NCBI RefSeq assembly: GCF_009727055.1
Contig: NC_052350.1
Coordinates: 34,372,172-34,436,171 of the forward strand
Source: Benincasa hispida
Lineage: Eukaryota > Streptophyta > Magnoliopsida > Cucurbitales > Cucurbitaceae
Length of the DNA: 64,000 nucleotides
Reading direction: 5' to 3'
Of the stretch, positions 23,201 to 32,300 are shown piece after piece. The notes beneath the pieces were generated by a model that ran no database searches, was not told the DNA's origin, and saw only the letters and a program-made list of their open reading frames with translations. The translations under genes and the position numbers were made by a program. How positions within the stretch are numbered: position 1 is the first letter of the stretch; each line of letters begins with the position of its first letter.

Positions 23201-26200
23201 AATCTTGATTCTCCAAGAACTAAAGTCTTTAAGTGTCTTTGCTCTTATACCAATTTGTTGGGCTAACTTATTGTTTTTCAAGCCCAAGTAGAGAAGGAAG
23301 GTTGATCCAATTCATTGTTAGGTGAAAGGAAAGGCTTAGAAAAAGCCATGAACCTCACCTTAGAGATCAACACGTGGTGAATACCACTAACACTGATCTG
23401 ATGGAAATGTGATGAGCTGATGGAAATTTCCTCAGGTAAACAAAACTTTCTCTCTCTCTCTAACTCATGTTTCAGAAACCCTCTCAACTCTCTAACCTTA
23501 TCTATTCTTGGCAAGATTTGCAGATAATGAAGAAGAGATTTAAGCATGCAATGGAGTAAAGAGAAAGAGGAAGAAGAGATCTACACAATTGATGTACGTG
23601 GTTTGGCAAAGACGTGCTTACATCCACAGGAAGGGAGCTAAATCTTTATTGAAGACTACAGAAATGATAAGTATTCTTTTCTTCTTACATATCTTATACA
23701 AACGAAAGTAAAAATTGTAAAATGATTTGAATGTAATACATTTATATAGGTTTATAATTCTGTTACAATTTTGTTAATCAGTCTGAATGAAGAAAAAATA
23801 GCCGTTGAGATTATATCTTCAACAACAATTCTAGAATAGTAATAAAGGAATTTGATCTCTTGAGAACAATATTTGGACTTTTAACTACTAGAACAACTTG
23901 ACTTCTATGCTTGTGGCTATTAATCTTTTGATTTAGAGGGTTAGTTCCAAATAGGAAATAACAGCCTTTAGGGATCTCCATTTGTCTAAATTCCCTGCAT
24001 GATCAAAGTCTACAAATCCATATGACTCACCTATTGGTTCTTTAGAACTCTGATAGATTAGTTTAGCTTCACTAGACCCTTTTAGATACCTAAGTATCCA
24101 TTTTGTTGCTTCTCAATGACTCTTACCAGTACTAGTCATGTACATACTAACTATGCTTGATGCGTATGTGAAAAGCAATCAAAAAGTACTTTCTTGGGCT
24201 TATAATTTCATTAGTTTTATTGTTAATTTGTGTTTGTTGATGCACTTTTATGTTATATTTGTAGGATCAAGCTTTTGGATTAGAATGAGCTAATTTAAAT
24301 ATAAAATGACAAAAATACCTCCTAAGAAGGTCAAAGGTTAACCTACGGCAAAGAAGAGGGGTAAAATTGATGAAATTAGGGCTTAAATGGGCATGGACGG
24401 TGCAATGCGGTGCTTCGTGGCATCGTCCACAATGTTGTATCTTTTATCAAGTTGTTATAAAATCCATCATTAGTAAATAGGTGATAACTTTTGAACCGAG
24501 TGGTCGTTTTGGGTGAATGACCACTCGTTTTCTTTGTATTTTTGTCCTCTATCCATAGAAAGCATTAATTTTTTAACTTTGAAATTTTTTAGAGAGGATT
24601 TTTTATATTTTTTTATGGCATCCATTGGTAGTTGAGTTCTAGATAGAGATGATATCTTGAAGCTTTCAAAGGAGCGGATGATTGAAGAGATCATTGGAAG
24701 GTGATTCCAAGCTTGCGGAAAACAGTCAAGAGCATGACTTATATCTCTTCCCCTCTTTAAGGTTCAGTTTCTTCATATTCTGAATACATTATGAATTTTC
24801 TATACTTGTATCGTACCATGGGTTGTTATGTTCATAGTTTCAAGATTTTTTCATGTAGTTTTTGGATTGTTGCAAACTTTGTTAATTGTTTCCTAGATCT
24901 AATGAATGCATAAACTATTTTAGCATGTTTAATATTAATGGTTTTTAATAATTGACCATTGTTTGAATGTTCTTTACTCAATATCTTGCTTGAGAGAGAT
25001 TGCACTAAGTTAGATCTAACATGCTAAAGTACTAACTAATTTTGCATGAAAGTAACAAGAGACTAGTACATATTGATAATGAAGGGACTTAATATTGTAT
25101 CTAACAGTTCAATTATATAAAAATGAGGTTGGATTTTAGACATGAGAAAGGGTTGAGCTCGAGAGAGGATACTTAGATATAAGATTTCTAGGTCTATAAT
25201 TAGCATAAAATCAATCTAAGGTTAAACAATTAATTTACTTAATCCATTAACGAAGTCACTACCCTAGGACATGTTTTTTGTCTACCTTTGCCCAGGTGTT
25301 ATCATTTATTTACTTTCTAGGATTAGATTAAATTAAGTATTCATCACATTCTGATCCTTTTGGTTAAATGAGAAGAATCTCTGAGTAGCTAAAAGAATTG
25401 AAAACCAGTTTCTCAAAGCATGATACTCGTCTTGACCGTTTTAATTATATAATTACTTGATGTGTGTGCTTGCGCATATTGATATGATAGATCTGGCCTA
25501 GTAGACACTATTGGGTACATTAAACTCCTCACTACTTGACTATAGAGAATTAAATCTATTTGATTTAAGTGTTTAACATCAGCTTCCATAAGAGAATAAG
25601 TTGCAAACAACATAAAATGTTGATCAATAGGTGTGGTCACCAACTTAGCTTCATTTAAGTGAAATCTCCTGATTACTTTGTCACAATAATCTTACTAGTT
25701 GTTAACGTGTTAGAATTTCTTGAATCTTATATCTGGCACTCTTTATAACCAAGTACGGGATCTTGCTTGAATACTAATTTTTCATATTTATATAATTTTT
25801 TATTTTTGACCCTAGGGTTTAGAAATGTGTACTATAAACTCTCTAACCCTAGAGACATATCTACTTTGTAACTAAATTATTTTTTCTTATGAAACTTTTC
25901 TCATTTATCCCGTGGATATAGCCAACACACAATCAGTGAACTACGTAAATTTGTGTGTCAATTATTTATTATTTTAAATTTTTTGTTTTCTTTATTAGTC
26001 GGTTCCAAAATAAATTTTTTGTTTTCTTTATTAGTCGGTTCCAAGAATGACCTTTATTATATCTGACGGATCTTGGATAACTTTATGAGCATTGGGATGT
26101 CCAAGAATGACCTTTATTATAGCTTTGTTGTTGCCATCATCAACCAATTTCTTGAATCTTGAAAAACAAGATTTATTTTTCTTGGATTATTTTTGCTCTA

Positions 26201-26848
26201 ATAGTGATTTGCTCGCGGTGGAAGAAGAACACATGCAAGGTTGAACGATAAGAAGAAGATAGAGGGAACTACATGGTTTAGTTCCGAATACCAAGAAAGT
26301 TAAAAGATAAGTACATCACATGGTTTCTAATTTCACTCTCGACTCTCTTTTAAATTAGTTATTTTTAATTGGGCAATTGTAATTGATAGCATTTTTAAGA
26401 ACAATAACCAAGTGTATAACATCATTTTAAAAAAATTACAAATATTGTCAAGTCTATCAACGATAGACTTCTATCGTTCATAAACTCTTACCAGTGATAT
26501 GGTCTATCACTATAGACTCCCCTATCACGGATAGACTATTTAAATTTGATCATATTTTTAATTTTTTTTACATTATACTAATATCTGCTAATGTTTTTAG
26601 GCAACTTGGACGCCCTAAACCATACTGAGGCTATACTATGGATAAATGGAAGTCACCAAAATGGTTATTTTTCTAAGAGTGCTTTTAGTAAGACAGAAGT
26701 AGGATAGAAGTACTTACGAGGAAAGTTCTAAAGTTGTTGATTGAGCTTCTGTTCGATCAATTTCAAGTGTATTTGATTTTGCTGTATCAGTAACTAAATT
26801 TTTAGCTGATGTTGAAGATGATTCTCCTTCCTCGAAATGCTCCTCCAT
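11167..26848 (-). CDS. Second, inverted copy of the same gene (partial; first two exons only)
   Basis: Exon 1 at 26718-26848 and exon 2 at 11167-11284 (minus strand) are the reverse complements of right-copy exons 1 and 2, with the same start and splice sites and no substitution in 249 bp. The intervening 15.4-kb intron holds two copia elements and several LTR insertions, against 7.7 kb in the right copy. The following intron runs off the window. By symmetry with 58,115-63,823, the remaining six exons would start about 320 bp left of position 1. Whether this copy is complete cannot be seen here. Confidence 0.6.
11390..11527 (-). repeat. Tandem duplication inside the truncated copia-3 3' LTR
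   Basis: Two adjacent copies of about 65-70 bp ('acacaatgttaca...catagataaac.cag'), also present in the right arm at about 51,800-51,930. Confidence 0.6.
12450..13179 (-). pseudogene. Copia-3 zinc knuckle, protease and pre-integrase fragments
   Basis: The zinc-knuckle-like VSHHCGKNGHNRPYCFKLKG is followed in other frames by the post-protease segment (ITISKSCDFGHVMFGD) and VTGNDKSLIMLGM...LLHKKFGQVDH, where 'HKRLGH' of pre-integrase has become HKKFGQ. Several stops and frameshifts. The mirror is 50,095-50,848 (plus), where the related LVEGLTTELISISQLCDQGL is in frame. Confidence 0.68.
13530..14880 (+). repeat. Solo-LTR-like insertion, copy 2, nested in copia-3
   Basis: Separates the copia-3 zinc knuckle from its upstream gag. 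It shares the layout of the other copies: an early 'tttagcctttatttgtg', a middle with 'gatgcac' words, and a late half ending in 'agatttgactctt'. Exact ends and target duplication were not determined. No gene; the 66-codon frame at 13,888 is unsupported. Confidence 0.45.
14880..15720 (-). pseudogene. Copia-3 gag
   Basis: Frames 15,384-15,572 (VRKVLRTLWKRFDMKMTTIE...ILAMKVDELFGSLRPFEM) and 14,876-15,406 (SISLLSKQFNKVLKHFENRS) match the copia gag pattern 'VRKVLRSLPxxF..KVTAIEEAKDL..MxxDELVGSLxxYEM' and 'LLAKKFNKFLKR'. A shifted frame carries the degenerate knuckle 'CKECEGFDHHQSECPNY'. Not functional. Confidence 0.7.
15867..16826 (-). repeat. Copia-3 5' LTR with internal tandem repeats
   Basis: 960 bp, TG...CA (TGAATTAAAGG to TGCTCTAACA). 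Between about 16,130 and 16,400 it holds five or so degenerate repeats built on 'cttaggntccccctaagt' and 'gtgagactccctctc'. A TATA-like '(ta)n' lies at about 16,555-16,566. Confidence 0.65.
17040..17335 (-). pseudogene. Copia RNase H fragment
   Basis: The minus strand near 17,275-17,330 reads QYEVALSTIETKFI, the copia RNase H 'VALSTTEAEYI' segment. Further stretches to 17,080 look like the following DN/SA region with many stops. The preceding 16,827-17,040 shows nothing recognisable. The fragment is cut by the next insertion. Confidence 0.55.
17340..18000 (+). repeat. Solo-LTR-like insertion, copy 3 (partial)
   Basis: Has the same plan, with 'aagtgcttttgttgctttc' early and a block of 'acaacatcgcaatgct', 'gcgacgct' and 'acatcgcgacat' words at 17,570-17,745. 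Shorter than the other copies. Ends not fixed. Confidence 0.45.
18031..18597 (-). repeat. Copia-2 3' LTR
   Basis: TGTTGGCTAAC to ATATCTTCA. Matches 23256-23821 along its length with scattered substitutions and has the 'gtacgtggttcggcaa' box near 18,371. Confidence 0.9.
18690..19320 (-). pseudogene. Copia-2 RNase H
   Basis: Several minus-strand frames give the conserved RNase H segments, for example the 'VALSEAIKEASWLKGLMEDF' and 'YCDNQSAIHLSKTH' type blocks around 18,860-18,990, corresponding base for base to the copia-1 RNase H at 2,850-3,000. Stops and frameshifts prevent one frame. Confidence 0.7.
19338..20143 (-). pseudogene. Copia-2 reverse transcriptase (two frames)
   Basis: The first part 19,697-20,143 has NNTWTETPLPKGCKPITSKW, VAKGFTQGEGIDYSEIFSPM, LDVKTVFLHGHLDESIY and YGLKQSPRCWYRRFN. 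The second part 19,338-19,631 has the catalytic YVDDMLLTG and IREFDMKDMGQSKKILGIEI. A small frameshift at about 19,640-19,700 separates them. Confidence 0.87.
20180..20617 (-). pseudogene. Copia-2 integrase C-terminal region
   Basis: Contains the FVGFTECVKGFKMWN...RDVSFREK-like GKGY/RVKGYR box (here EERFLVNKDFTFREKKM), then RQRRVIFPPARYTETNYMNL. Gaps to the RT frame by a stop. Confidence 0.78.
20648..21058 (-). pseudogene. Copia-2 integrase core (C-terminal half)
   Basis: KIKYLRTDNGLEFCSEEFNK gives the second catalytic Asp. YTPQQNGVAERLNRTIVERV keeps the third acidic residue that copia-1 lost. It ends with DNLRVFGCVGYIHQN. The first Asp segment is on the far side of the hAT insertion. Confidence 0.87.
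21164..21835. mobile_element. Non-autonomous hAT-type transposon nested in copia-2 integrase
   Basis: 672 bp with terminal inverted repeats TAGAGATGTCC...GGACATCTCTA, flanked by an 8-bp target duplication GCTGGTCC / GCTAGTCC (21,156-21,163 and 21,836-21,843; one mismatch). The 8-bp duplication and TAGAG/CTCTA ends indicate the hAT superfamily. Sub-terminal regions are very GC-rich ('ggggatgggg', 'ccccgcccc' words at 21,190-21,355 and 21,710-21,825) and can fold back; the middle is AT-rich. No transposase. The same site in copia-1 (about 5,050) is uninterrupted, confirming the insertion. Confidence 0.88.
21947..22354 (-). pseudogene. Copia-2 gag-pre-integrase region
   Basis: MGNNQSCKIEDIDTVSMKLK then VWHVPLLKRNLISLGMLDA and DIWHKRLSHISAKGLEV, matching copia-1 residue by residue. 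The frame breaks before the CxxC of the zinc finger. Confidence 0.82.
22380..23190 (-). pseudogene. Copia-2 gag and protease, degraded
   Basis: From 23,183 the minus strand reads MAVARFEVEKFDGKGDFGLW, intact where copia-1 has a stop. Later gag is interrupted at about 22,740 by a short deletion and stops, with LRTRKHELQTIKNEQPSSE in 22,515-22,703. The zinc knuckle seen in copia-1 is missing here (deletion near 22,505). The protease 'LDSGCTYRMT' segment is at about 22,400-22,430. Confidence 0.75.
23256..23821 (-). repeat. Copia-2 5' LTR
   Basis: TGTTGGGCTAAC to ATATCTTCA, followed directly by the ACAAC duplication. Its inner side carries the primer-binding site after a short gap. Confidence 0.9.
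23822..25700 (-). pseudogene. Copia RT tail/RNase H fragment split by a solo-LTR-like insertion
   Basis: At 23,930-24,157 the minus strand encodes pieces like 'GFVDFDHAGNLDKWRS', 'LRYLKGSSEAKLIYQSSKEP' and the SMVSMYMTSTG segment. At 25,490-25,690 it continues upstream: VVRSLMYPIVSTRPDLSYQY and VTTPIDQHFMLFATYS. The two halves join at 'actatgcttg|cgcatattg' once 24,159-25,480 is removed. The second half is mirrored at 48,480-48,700; the first half lies in the part deleted from the right arm. Confidence 0.65.
24159..25480 (+). repeat. Solo-LTR-like insertion, copy 4 (left arm)
   Basis: Inserted in a copia RT. Starts 'gatgcgtatgtgaaaagc', includes 'tacctcctaagaaggtcaaagg', a 'ggtgcaatgcggtgcttcg' block and 'gagctcgagagaggatacttag', and ends after 'cttgatgtgtgtg'. 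A short repeat 'tgcttg' at both sides may be the target duplication. Mirrored from about 48,715 to 49,976, where the right-arm deletion cuts it. Confidence 0.55.
25700..26372. repeat. Copia LTR-like remnant and 3.1-kb deletion scar (left arm)
   Basis: Sequence from about 25,700 to 26,012 matches right-arm 48,139-48,480 inverted, then jumps at about 26,043 to match 45,006 and below. A 36-bp tandem duplication (25,977-26,012 and 26,013-26,043+) sits at the scar. It contains the LTR-like 'cacgtggttcac' counterpart ('ctacgtaaatttgtgtgtc'). No gene. Confidence 0.62.
26373..26607. repeat. GATAGAC stem-loop repeat, left copy
   Basis: Clustered inverted words 'tctatcaacgatagacttctatc' style and 'atagactcccctatcacggatag' between A/T-rich ends. 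Same family at 44,437-44,672 (inverted copy), 61,214-61,447, 63,393-63,560 and, in reduced form, 57,820-58,010. Confidence 0.6.
26718..26848 (-). CDS. Gene exon 1 (left copy)
   Basis: ATG at 26,848 reading left, 43 codons plus 2 nt, donor 'cctc|gtaagt' at 26,717. Same 131 bases as 44,198-44,328. It sits in a tract of about 1.4 kb without visible differences between the arms, so its identity may reflect gene conversion rather than selection on this exon alone. Confidence 0.6.
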
Positions 26849-27433
26849 GTCCAAAGAAGAATGTCAATAAATCTTAAGACCTTAGAATAATAATATTATA
26901 TGCAAATGAAATAAAGAAATGTATCTTACATTTTCTATTATTACCATTATACATTTCTACTTATAGATTATATGGATACATTGTTAAAACTATAAGATAT
27001 TGAAGGGATTTTAACGTTAAGGACTTTTAATTTAGCACAGTGAGGAGAAGGAACTCATAGTCGTGTGTCACTAAGCTTCGTTGGTCGTTGGATTTTTGTT
27101 AACAGTTGTTTCGAGCATGTAGGTCTCGATTTTAGAGGCTTTAGGTCTCACGGTTTTCGGTGGGTGTCGGTCGGTCGTAAAGTCGGTTATGGCGAAGATT
27201 GTTCAAGCGATTGGGTCTCGGTCAAGAGACAAAAAAATCGTGGTTCATGTTCTTCTTGAATGAAAAATTACAAACTGTTGACTATTGTTAAACCTTTGTA
27301 ATTGTGATTATTGCTCTTAGTAAAAGTCTTCTAAGTTGGTTTTCAAAGTGGATGTAGACTCTTCTTCCTTTGATTTATTGTTGCAAGCTATTATATTCTA
27401 TTTGCGAAATTTATAGTTCGTTTTATTTACAAG

Positions 27434-27444
27434 TGGTATCGGAG
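27434..27444 (+). other. Copia-4 primer-binding site
   Basis: TGGTATCGGAG, complementary to initiator Met-tRNA with one change from the usual TGGTATCAGAG. Mirrored at 43,602-43,612. Confidence 0.75.
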
Positions 27445-27949
27445 TTTCATTACATCCGAAGGAAGAAGGTATGTTGTTTTATGCCTCTGATATATTCATA
27501 TGTTCAAATTATTTCGTACGGTTATACATTGACTAATGTCTTCATTATCGGCACGTTTTGAGGTTGCTATGTTTGAAAAGGTGATTTTAGTTTATGGAGA
27601 AGAAATATTAAAGCTCTTTTCATACGACAAAAAGTAGTCCAATTCTTAGATGTTGAAAGAGACTTTTAGACTACACTCACAGAAGCCAAGAAAATGTATA
27701 GGGATGAAGTTTCCTATTCAACGATTTTTCATTATCTTTCAAATTAGATATTTAGGCTAGTAGATGATGCTACTACTATTATGGAATTATGGAAAATTGG
27801 TCTACAAGCTTCAACAAGGCATAGTTAGAGGTGTTAAAGATGTTAATCTCGCATTTTGTGATCACTATATAATGGGATAGTCTATTAGGGTGAAGTCTTA
27901 GAAAGGGAAGCATTCAATCAAAAGTCTATAAGATTATGTTCACTCAGAT

Positions 27950-29280
27950 ATGTGGAATCCTACAAAGGTACCTTTTACGGGAGGCTTGAAGTACTTTATG
28001 TCTATTATTGATGATTTTTCATGGAAGGTATGGATCTATCCACTAAAACACAAAGAGGAAGCTTTTGAAAAATTTACTGAATCAAAGAAGTTGGTTAAGA
28101 AAGAAACAAGTATCACTACAACAAATATCTTTGGTGCTTGAGGAGGGAAGAAATAAATTTATAATTAGTGGAAATATGATTTTTAATGAATCACAAATGT
28201 CGTTTTGTGTTAAAACTTAGAAAACAATAGTCAATTGAACATGTTGAGGCAGATGTTAATTGATTTTGAAGCACAACCATCAACTACTTTAGGTGAATCT
28301 AGTGATGAGTCACTACCTATTTCAAAAATTCACAACGGTTTGAATTTGATGATGGATAATCTAAACAAGATACAACTTTGATTGATGAGTGAATTGTTTC
28401 TGAAGAAACTTCGAGTAATAATGACCTACAATGCTATCAACTTACACATGATAAGCCTTAGAAGGTGAGACGAGCTCCTACGAGGTAAGGTAAGGCTAAA
28501 TTGATTTAGTTCCTTATGCTCTTATTTGTGCTTCTAATAGTATTGAAGTAGAGCATCTTACTTTTGAGGAGGCAATTGTTTTTTATTTGAAAGAATAATG
28601 GAAAGATGCTATGTAAGATGAATTGTTGAAGAATTAGATATGGTCATTAGTTCCGAAGCCCTCTGAAAAATATTCATTAATTCAAACTAGGTACTCACTC
28701 AAAAGAGGGAGTTGACTTTCATGAATTTTTTTGTCCAACGGTGAGGCATTTATCCATTCGGTTATTTTTATATTGTTGTTCACTACGATATGTTTCTTGA
28801 CCATATGGATATCACCATAACATTCTTTCATGGAGAATTTGAGGAAGTGATCTACATGTCTCAACCAAAGGGTATGTGATGAAGTTAGAAAAGATATAGT
28901 TTATCTTCTTCACAAGTACGTATATGAACTGAAGCAATCACCAAGACACTGGTATATTCGATTTGATTGCTTTAGTTTAAAGCAGACTTCACAAGAGCTC
29001 ATACGATGCTTGCATTCACTAGAAATTATCTTTGAAAGATACACATACTTATCTGTTATTTTATGTAGATGACATGATAGTTTTGTCTAAGGATTATTCT
29101 GAAATCTGTGAACTTAAGAGACAGCTGAATAATGAGTCTTAAATGAAAGATTTAGATGCATTGAAAAATAACTTAGGCATAGATATTAAGGGAGATAGAG
29201 AGAAAGGTTAGTTAACCATTACACAGGAGAGCTATGTACATAAACTATCTAAGAAGTATAATAAAGTAGTTTCAACACCC
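27950..29280 (+). pseudogene. Copia-4 integrase and RT remnants (left)
   Basis: Integrase from 27,950 (GGLKYFMSIIDDFSWKVW); an RT start at about 28,700 (GVDFHEFF-like); YLKQSPRHWYIRFDCF at about 28,925; and LLFYVDDMIVLSKDYSEICELK near 29,055. Numerous stops, so inactive. Confidence 0.72.
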
Positions 29281-29340
29281 TTAATATCTAATTTTAGACT
29301 TTCTTTGTCTCACTATATCTCCTACTAACCAAGAAAGGTA

Positions 29341-32300
29341 CAAATCTAAACACATAATAATAATAAAAGAAAAAAACAAACAAAAGAAACATGCATGACA
29401 TTTTTTAGCCATATATGTCGTCAGTCTTATTTTCCATTCAACAACACATCCCCAATTTTTTATTTTTTGTTTCCAACTTTTTGCCTAAACCCAACCCAAA
29501 ATTGGTTTTTCATGTGTTCATATTTGTTCAAATAAACAACACAAGAATACACAAACTTTTATATGTCATTGAGTTTAATGATAAAAGTCTAGAGCGTTGA
29601 AACAAACTTTAAATTTCAAAGGTTAAAAATGAACTAATTTTCAAAATTCGATAGTATAATTCAAACTAACCCCATAGTTTTACTATTTTTTTTAATAACT
29701 CAAGCACCTAAAACAAAAAATATTTTAAAATTTTAGATTGATTAAAAAGTGCTTTTTACACAATCTATCTCCACGCTGTTTTTTTTTTTTTTTAAATGGC
29801 AATTTTTAGTTAATGCAAGTTTTTTAAACTACTTTTTATTTATTATTATTAGAAAAACAATTATAATAATCTAATATTATTGTAAAAGCTATGCTAAACT
29901 ATAAGTGTGACATATCAAAATTTATTAAACCGAAGGAAGTCGGTCGGAGAAGAGGAGGGGTTCGATTGACATCAATTTGGAAAATTCTACACTGACCATT
30001 TTCATAGGAATAAAACTGACCAAAATTGACTGACCGACCCATAATCGATTTATACTCCTCGATGGTAGAGTCGATTTAATATTTACTAAATTGACCAAAA
30101 CTGACTGCTGCACACCCCTTAAACAACTAAAAATACTATATCTTTTTTCCTATATCTTTCATCTAATTTTTCAAAAATATGAATAAAATATTATTCTATC
30201 ATTATTATTTTACTTTTAAAACAACTAAAAATACTAAAACTGACCATAATGATTGTGAATATTTTATTTTTAAATTTTTCAAACCTTTCGTTCAATATAA
30301 AATTTTTGAAAGAAAAAAAAGAGAGAGATGGTTAGTTAACACGCTTTTATTTTTTATTGCTGTGGATATACATTATTGATTAAGAATTCTAATTCTCAAA
30401 CTATTTTAAAAGATAAAGGTTGAATAGTAAAAAAGAAGAGAGGAGAGGAAAAAAAACAATATATAAAAAAACACAAACATTAGGAAAATGATTAGAGAAC
30501 TCAACAAATTGAATAATAAACTAAATGATTTTAAATTAAAAAAAGAATGAAATAAATGAACAAATCAAAGTGATTGCTTATGGCACGTGTGAAAATTTAA
30601 AAAAAAAATTAGATTGATTAAAAATTCCTTTTTACAGAATGACAATTTTAGGTATAAAACTGATCAAAATTGACTGACTGACCCATAATTGATATATACT
30701 CCTCGATGGTCAAAGCTAGTTTAATATTTACTAAATTGACCAAAATTGACTCGACTGCTGCACACCCCTTAAACATACATTAAATTATTTATGGCACGTA
30801 TTGAAATTAAAAAAATTAGTAGATAACATAGCAAATCATGTTTAATTAGATTTATATTATGGAACTACGTCATTATCGTATTGAATTTTAGATATCATAT
30901 ATGAGTCACCCATAAAAAAAAATTAACATTAAGGGATAAAGTAAGATCATAAATCAAAATAATCTAAACTTTAATCTGAAAAAAAAAAAAAGAATATGTA
31001 TGGTGATTGAAATTAATACCAGTTTCAAAATATGAAAAAAAAATATATATGTATGGTGATTGAAATAAACTTTAATCTGGGAAAAAAAAAAAAAAAACTT
31101 ATAAGGAGAGAGATTCATACCAGTTTCAAAGTCTCTTAATTTCTCCTAATAATTGCTTCAAATTTTGAAGTGTGAATGGCGAGTGAGAATATATACATAT
31201 ATATAATTTTATTTTCTCTCTCTTCATAAGGAAAACCTTTTCTTATAAAATAGAAAAATATATTATGAATTAATTTCCAGCCAATGAATTGGATGGAAAT
31301 CTTTGATGGAAATCAGAAAGAAACGTTCCAATTTTTCACAATCGGTTGTGAAATTCAATTTTGTATTCTAACTTAAATGGAAAGTGAGTTGTATCATAAA
31401 TAATTTAAATATATCAGTTAAATATTGAAATTCAAAATATGTTGGTAAATATTTGACGCCCACGAAATGTTACTCATACTTTAACGTATTGAATTATGCA
31501 TTTAGATTAAAAAGAAAATGTAAGTTATTGTGGAGACCTATCCATGGTCGATACTCATTTTCTTCTACTTAATCACTTTTCTCCTTTTAAAATTTCAATC
31601 AATTTCTTTTTAATTGATTTGTTTAATAAGAACTAACTTCCACGTATTGTTATTTTTTTTGTTTGTTTATAAAGTATTTTTTTTATTTCATTCAAAGATC
31701 AACTCTTCGTCATTCATGTAAATATGAATATTGTTTAGAGGTTCTAATTCTCATATCCGCATTTATTGTACTAAAAATAATTATTTATTCACTCAATAGG
31801 TTCTAGTTTTGATGGAGAAACTAATAAATCATAAGCTTTATTTCTATATTTCTAATTTTGCTAATTCTTGTTGACATATGGAGAAAAAAATTATATATTT
31901 GTTCTCCAGAAGAATTAAATAATTAAAACTACAATCTTAAATAATAATTTGATAATTAAAACTACAATCTTAAATAATAATTTGAAAATTTTTTAACATG
32001 CTCTCTTGGTCTTATCTTTGTATGTGTTTTTCGTAAATGGTAAATTAGTGAAACTTTTTAAAATCTCATTTGGTAATTGTTAAAATCTTGTTTAGTAATC
32101 ATCTCGTTTTATGTTTTTATTTTTTTTTTTAAATTAAGTCTATAAACATCTTGTTCACAGCTAAATCTCTTGCCTTGATATCTACTCTTTATCAATATTT
32201 TCAAAAACTAAGTAAAAATTTGAAAATTAAGGCCCTTTTGGTAACCATTTTATTTATTATTTTTTATTTTTGAAAATAACCTATTTCCTCACAATTTCTT

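Larger units (their letters stand above)
18031..23821 (-). mobile_element. Copia-2: full-length Ty1/copia element with nested hAT, left arm only
   Basis: LTRs 18031-18597 (567 bp) and 23256-23821 (566 bp), both TG...CA, are flanked by a perfect target duplication ACAAC (18,026-18,030 and 23,822-23,826). Primer-binding site TGGTATAAGAGC at 23,241-23,252. Gag, protease, integrase, RT and RNase H run leftward. Total 5,791 bp includes a 680-bp hAT insertion with its duplication, so about 5.1 kb originally. Related to copia-1 in protein order and wording but with different LTRs. Frames are broken in gag, the pre-integrase end, RT and RNase H. Confidence 0.92.
26960..29340 (+). mobile_element. Copia-4, left copy (5' LTR plus decayed pol)
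   Basis: The LTR end 'ttttatttaca' at 27,431 is followed by primer-binding site TGGTATCGGAG (27,434-27,444). The LTR start is not fixed (somewhere between about 26,960 and 27,045). Downstream plus-strand fragments of gag, integrase (MWNPTKVPFTGGLKYFMS, IIDDFSWKVWIYPLKHK), RT (KQSPRHWY; YVDDMIVLSKDY) and LTITQESYVHKLSKKYN occur in order with many stops and an internal deletion. No 3' LTR is seen. The mirror is 41,216-43,990 or slightly beyond. Confidence 0.72.

Noticed and set aside
27065..27259. 64-codon frame conserved exactly in both arms (also 43,787-43,981)
   Set aside because: Lies in the copia-4 LTR just before the primer-binding site; conservation is explained by the wider identical tract.
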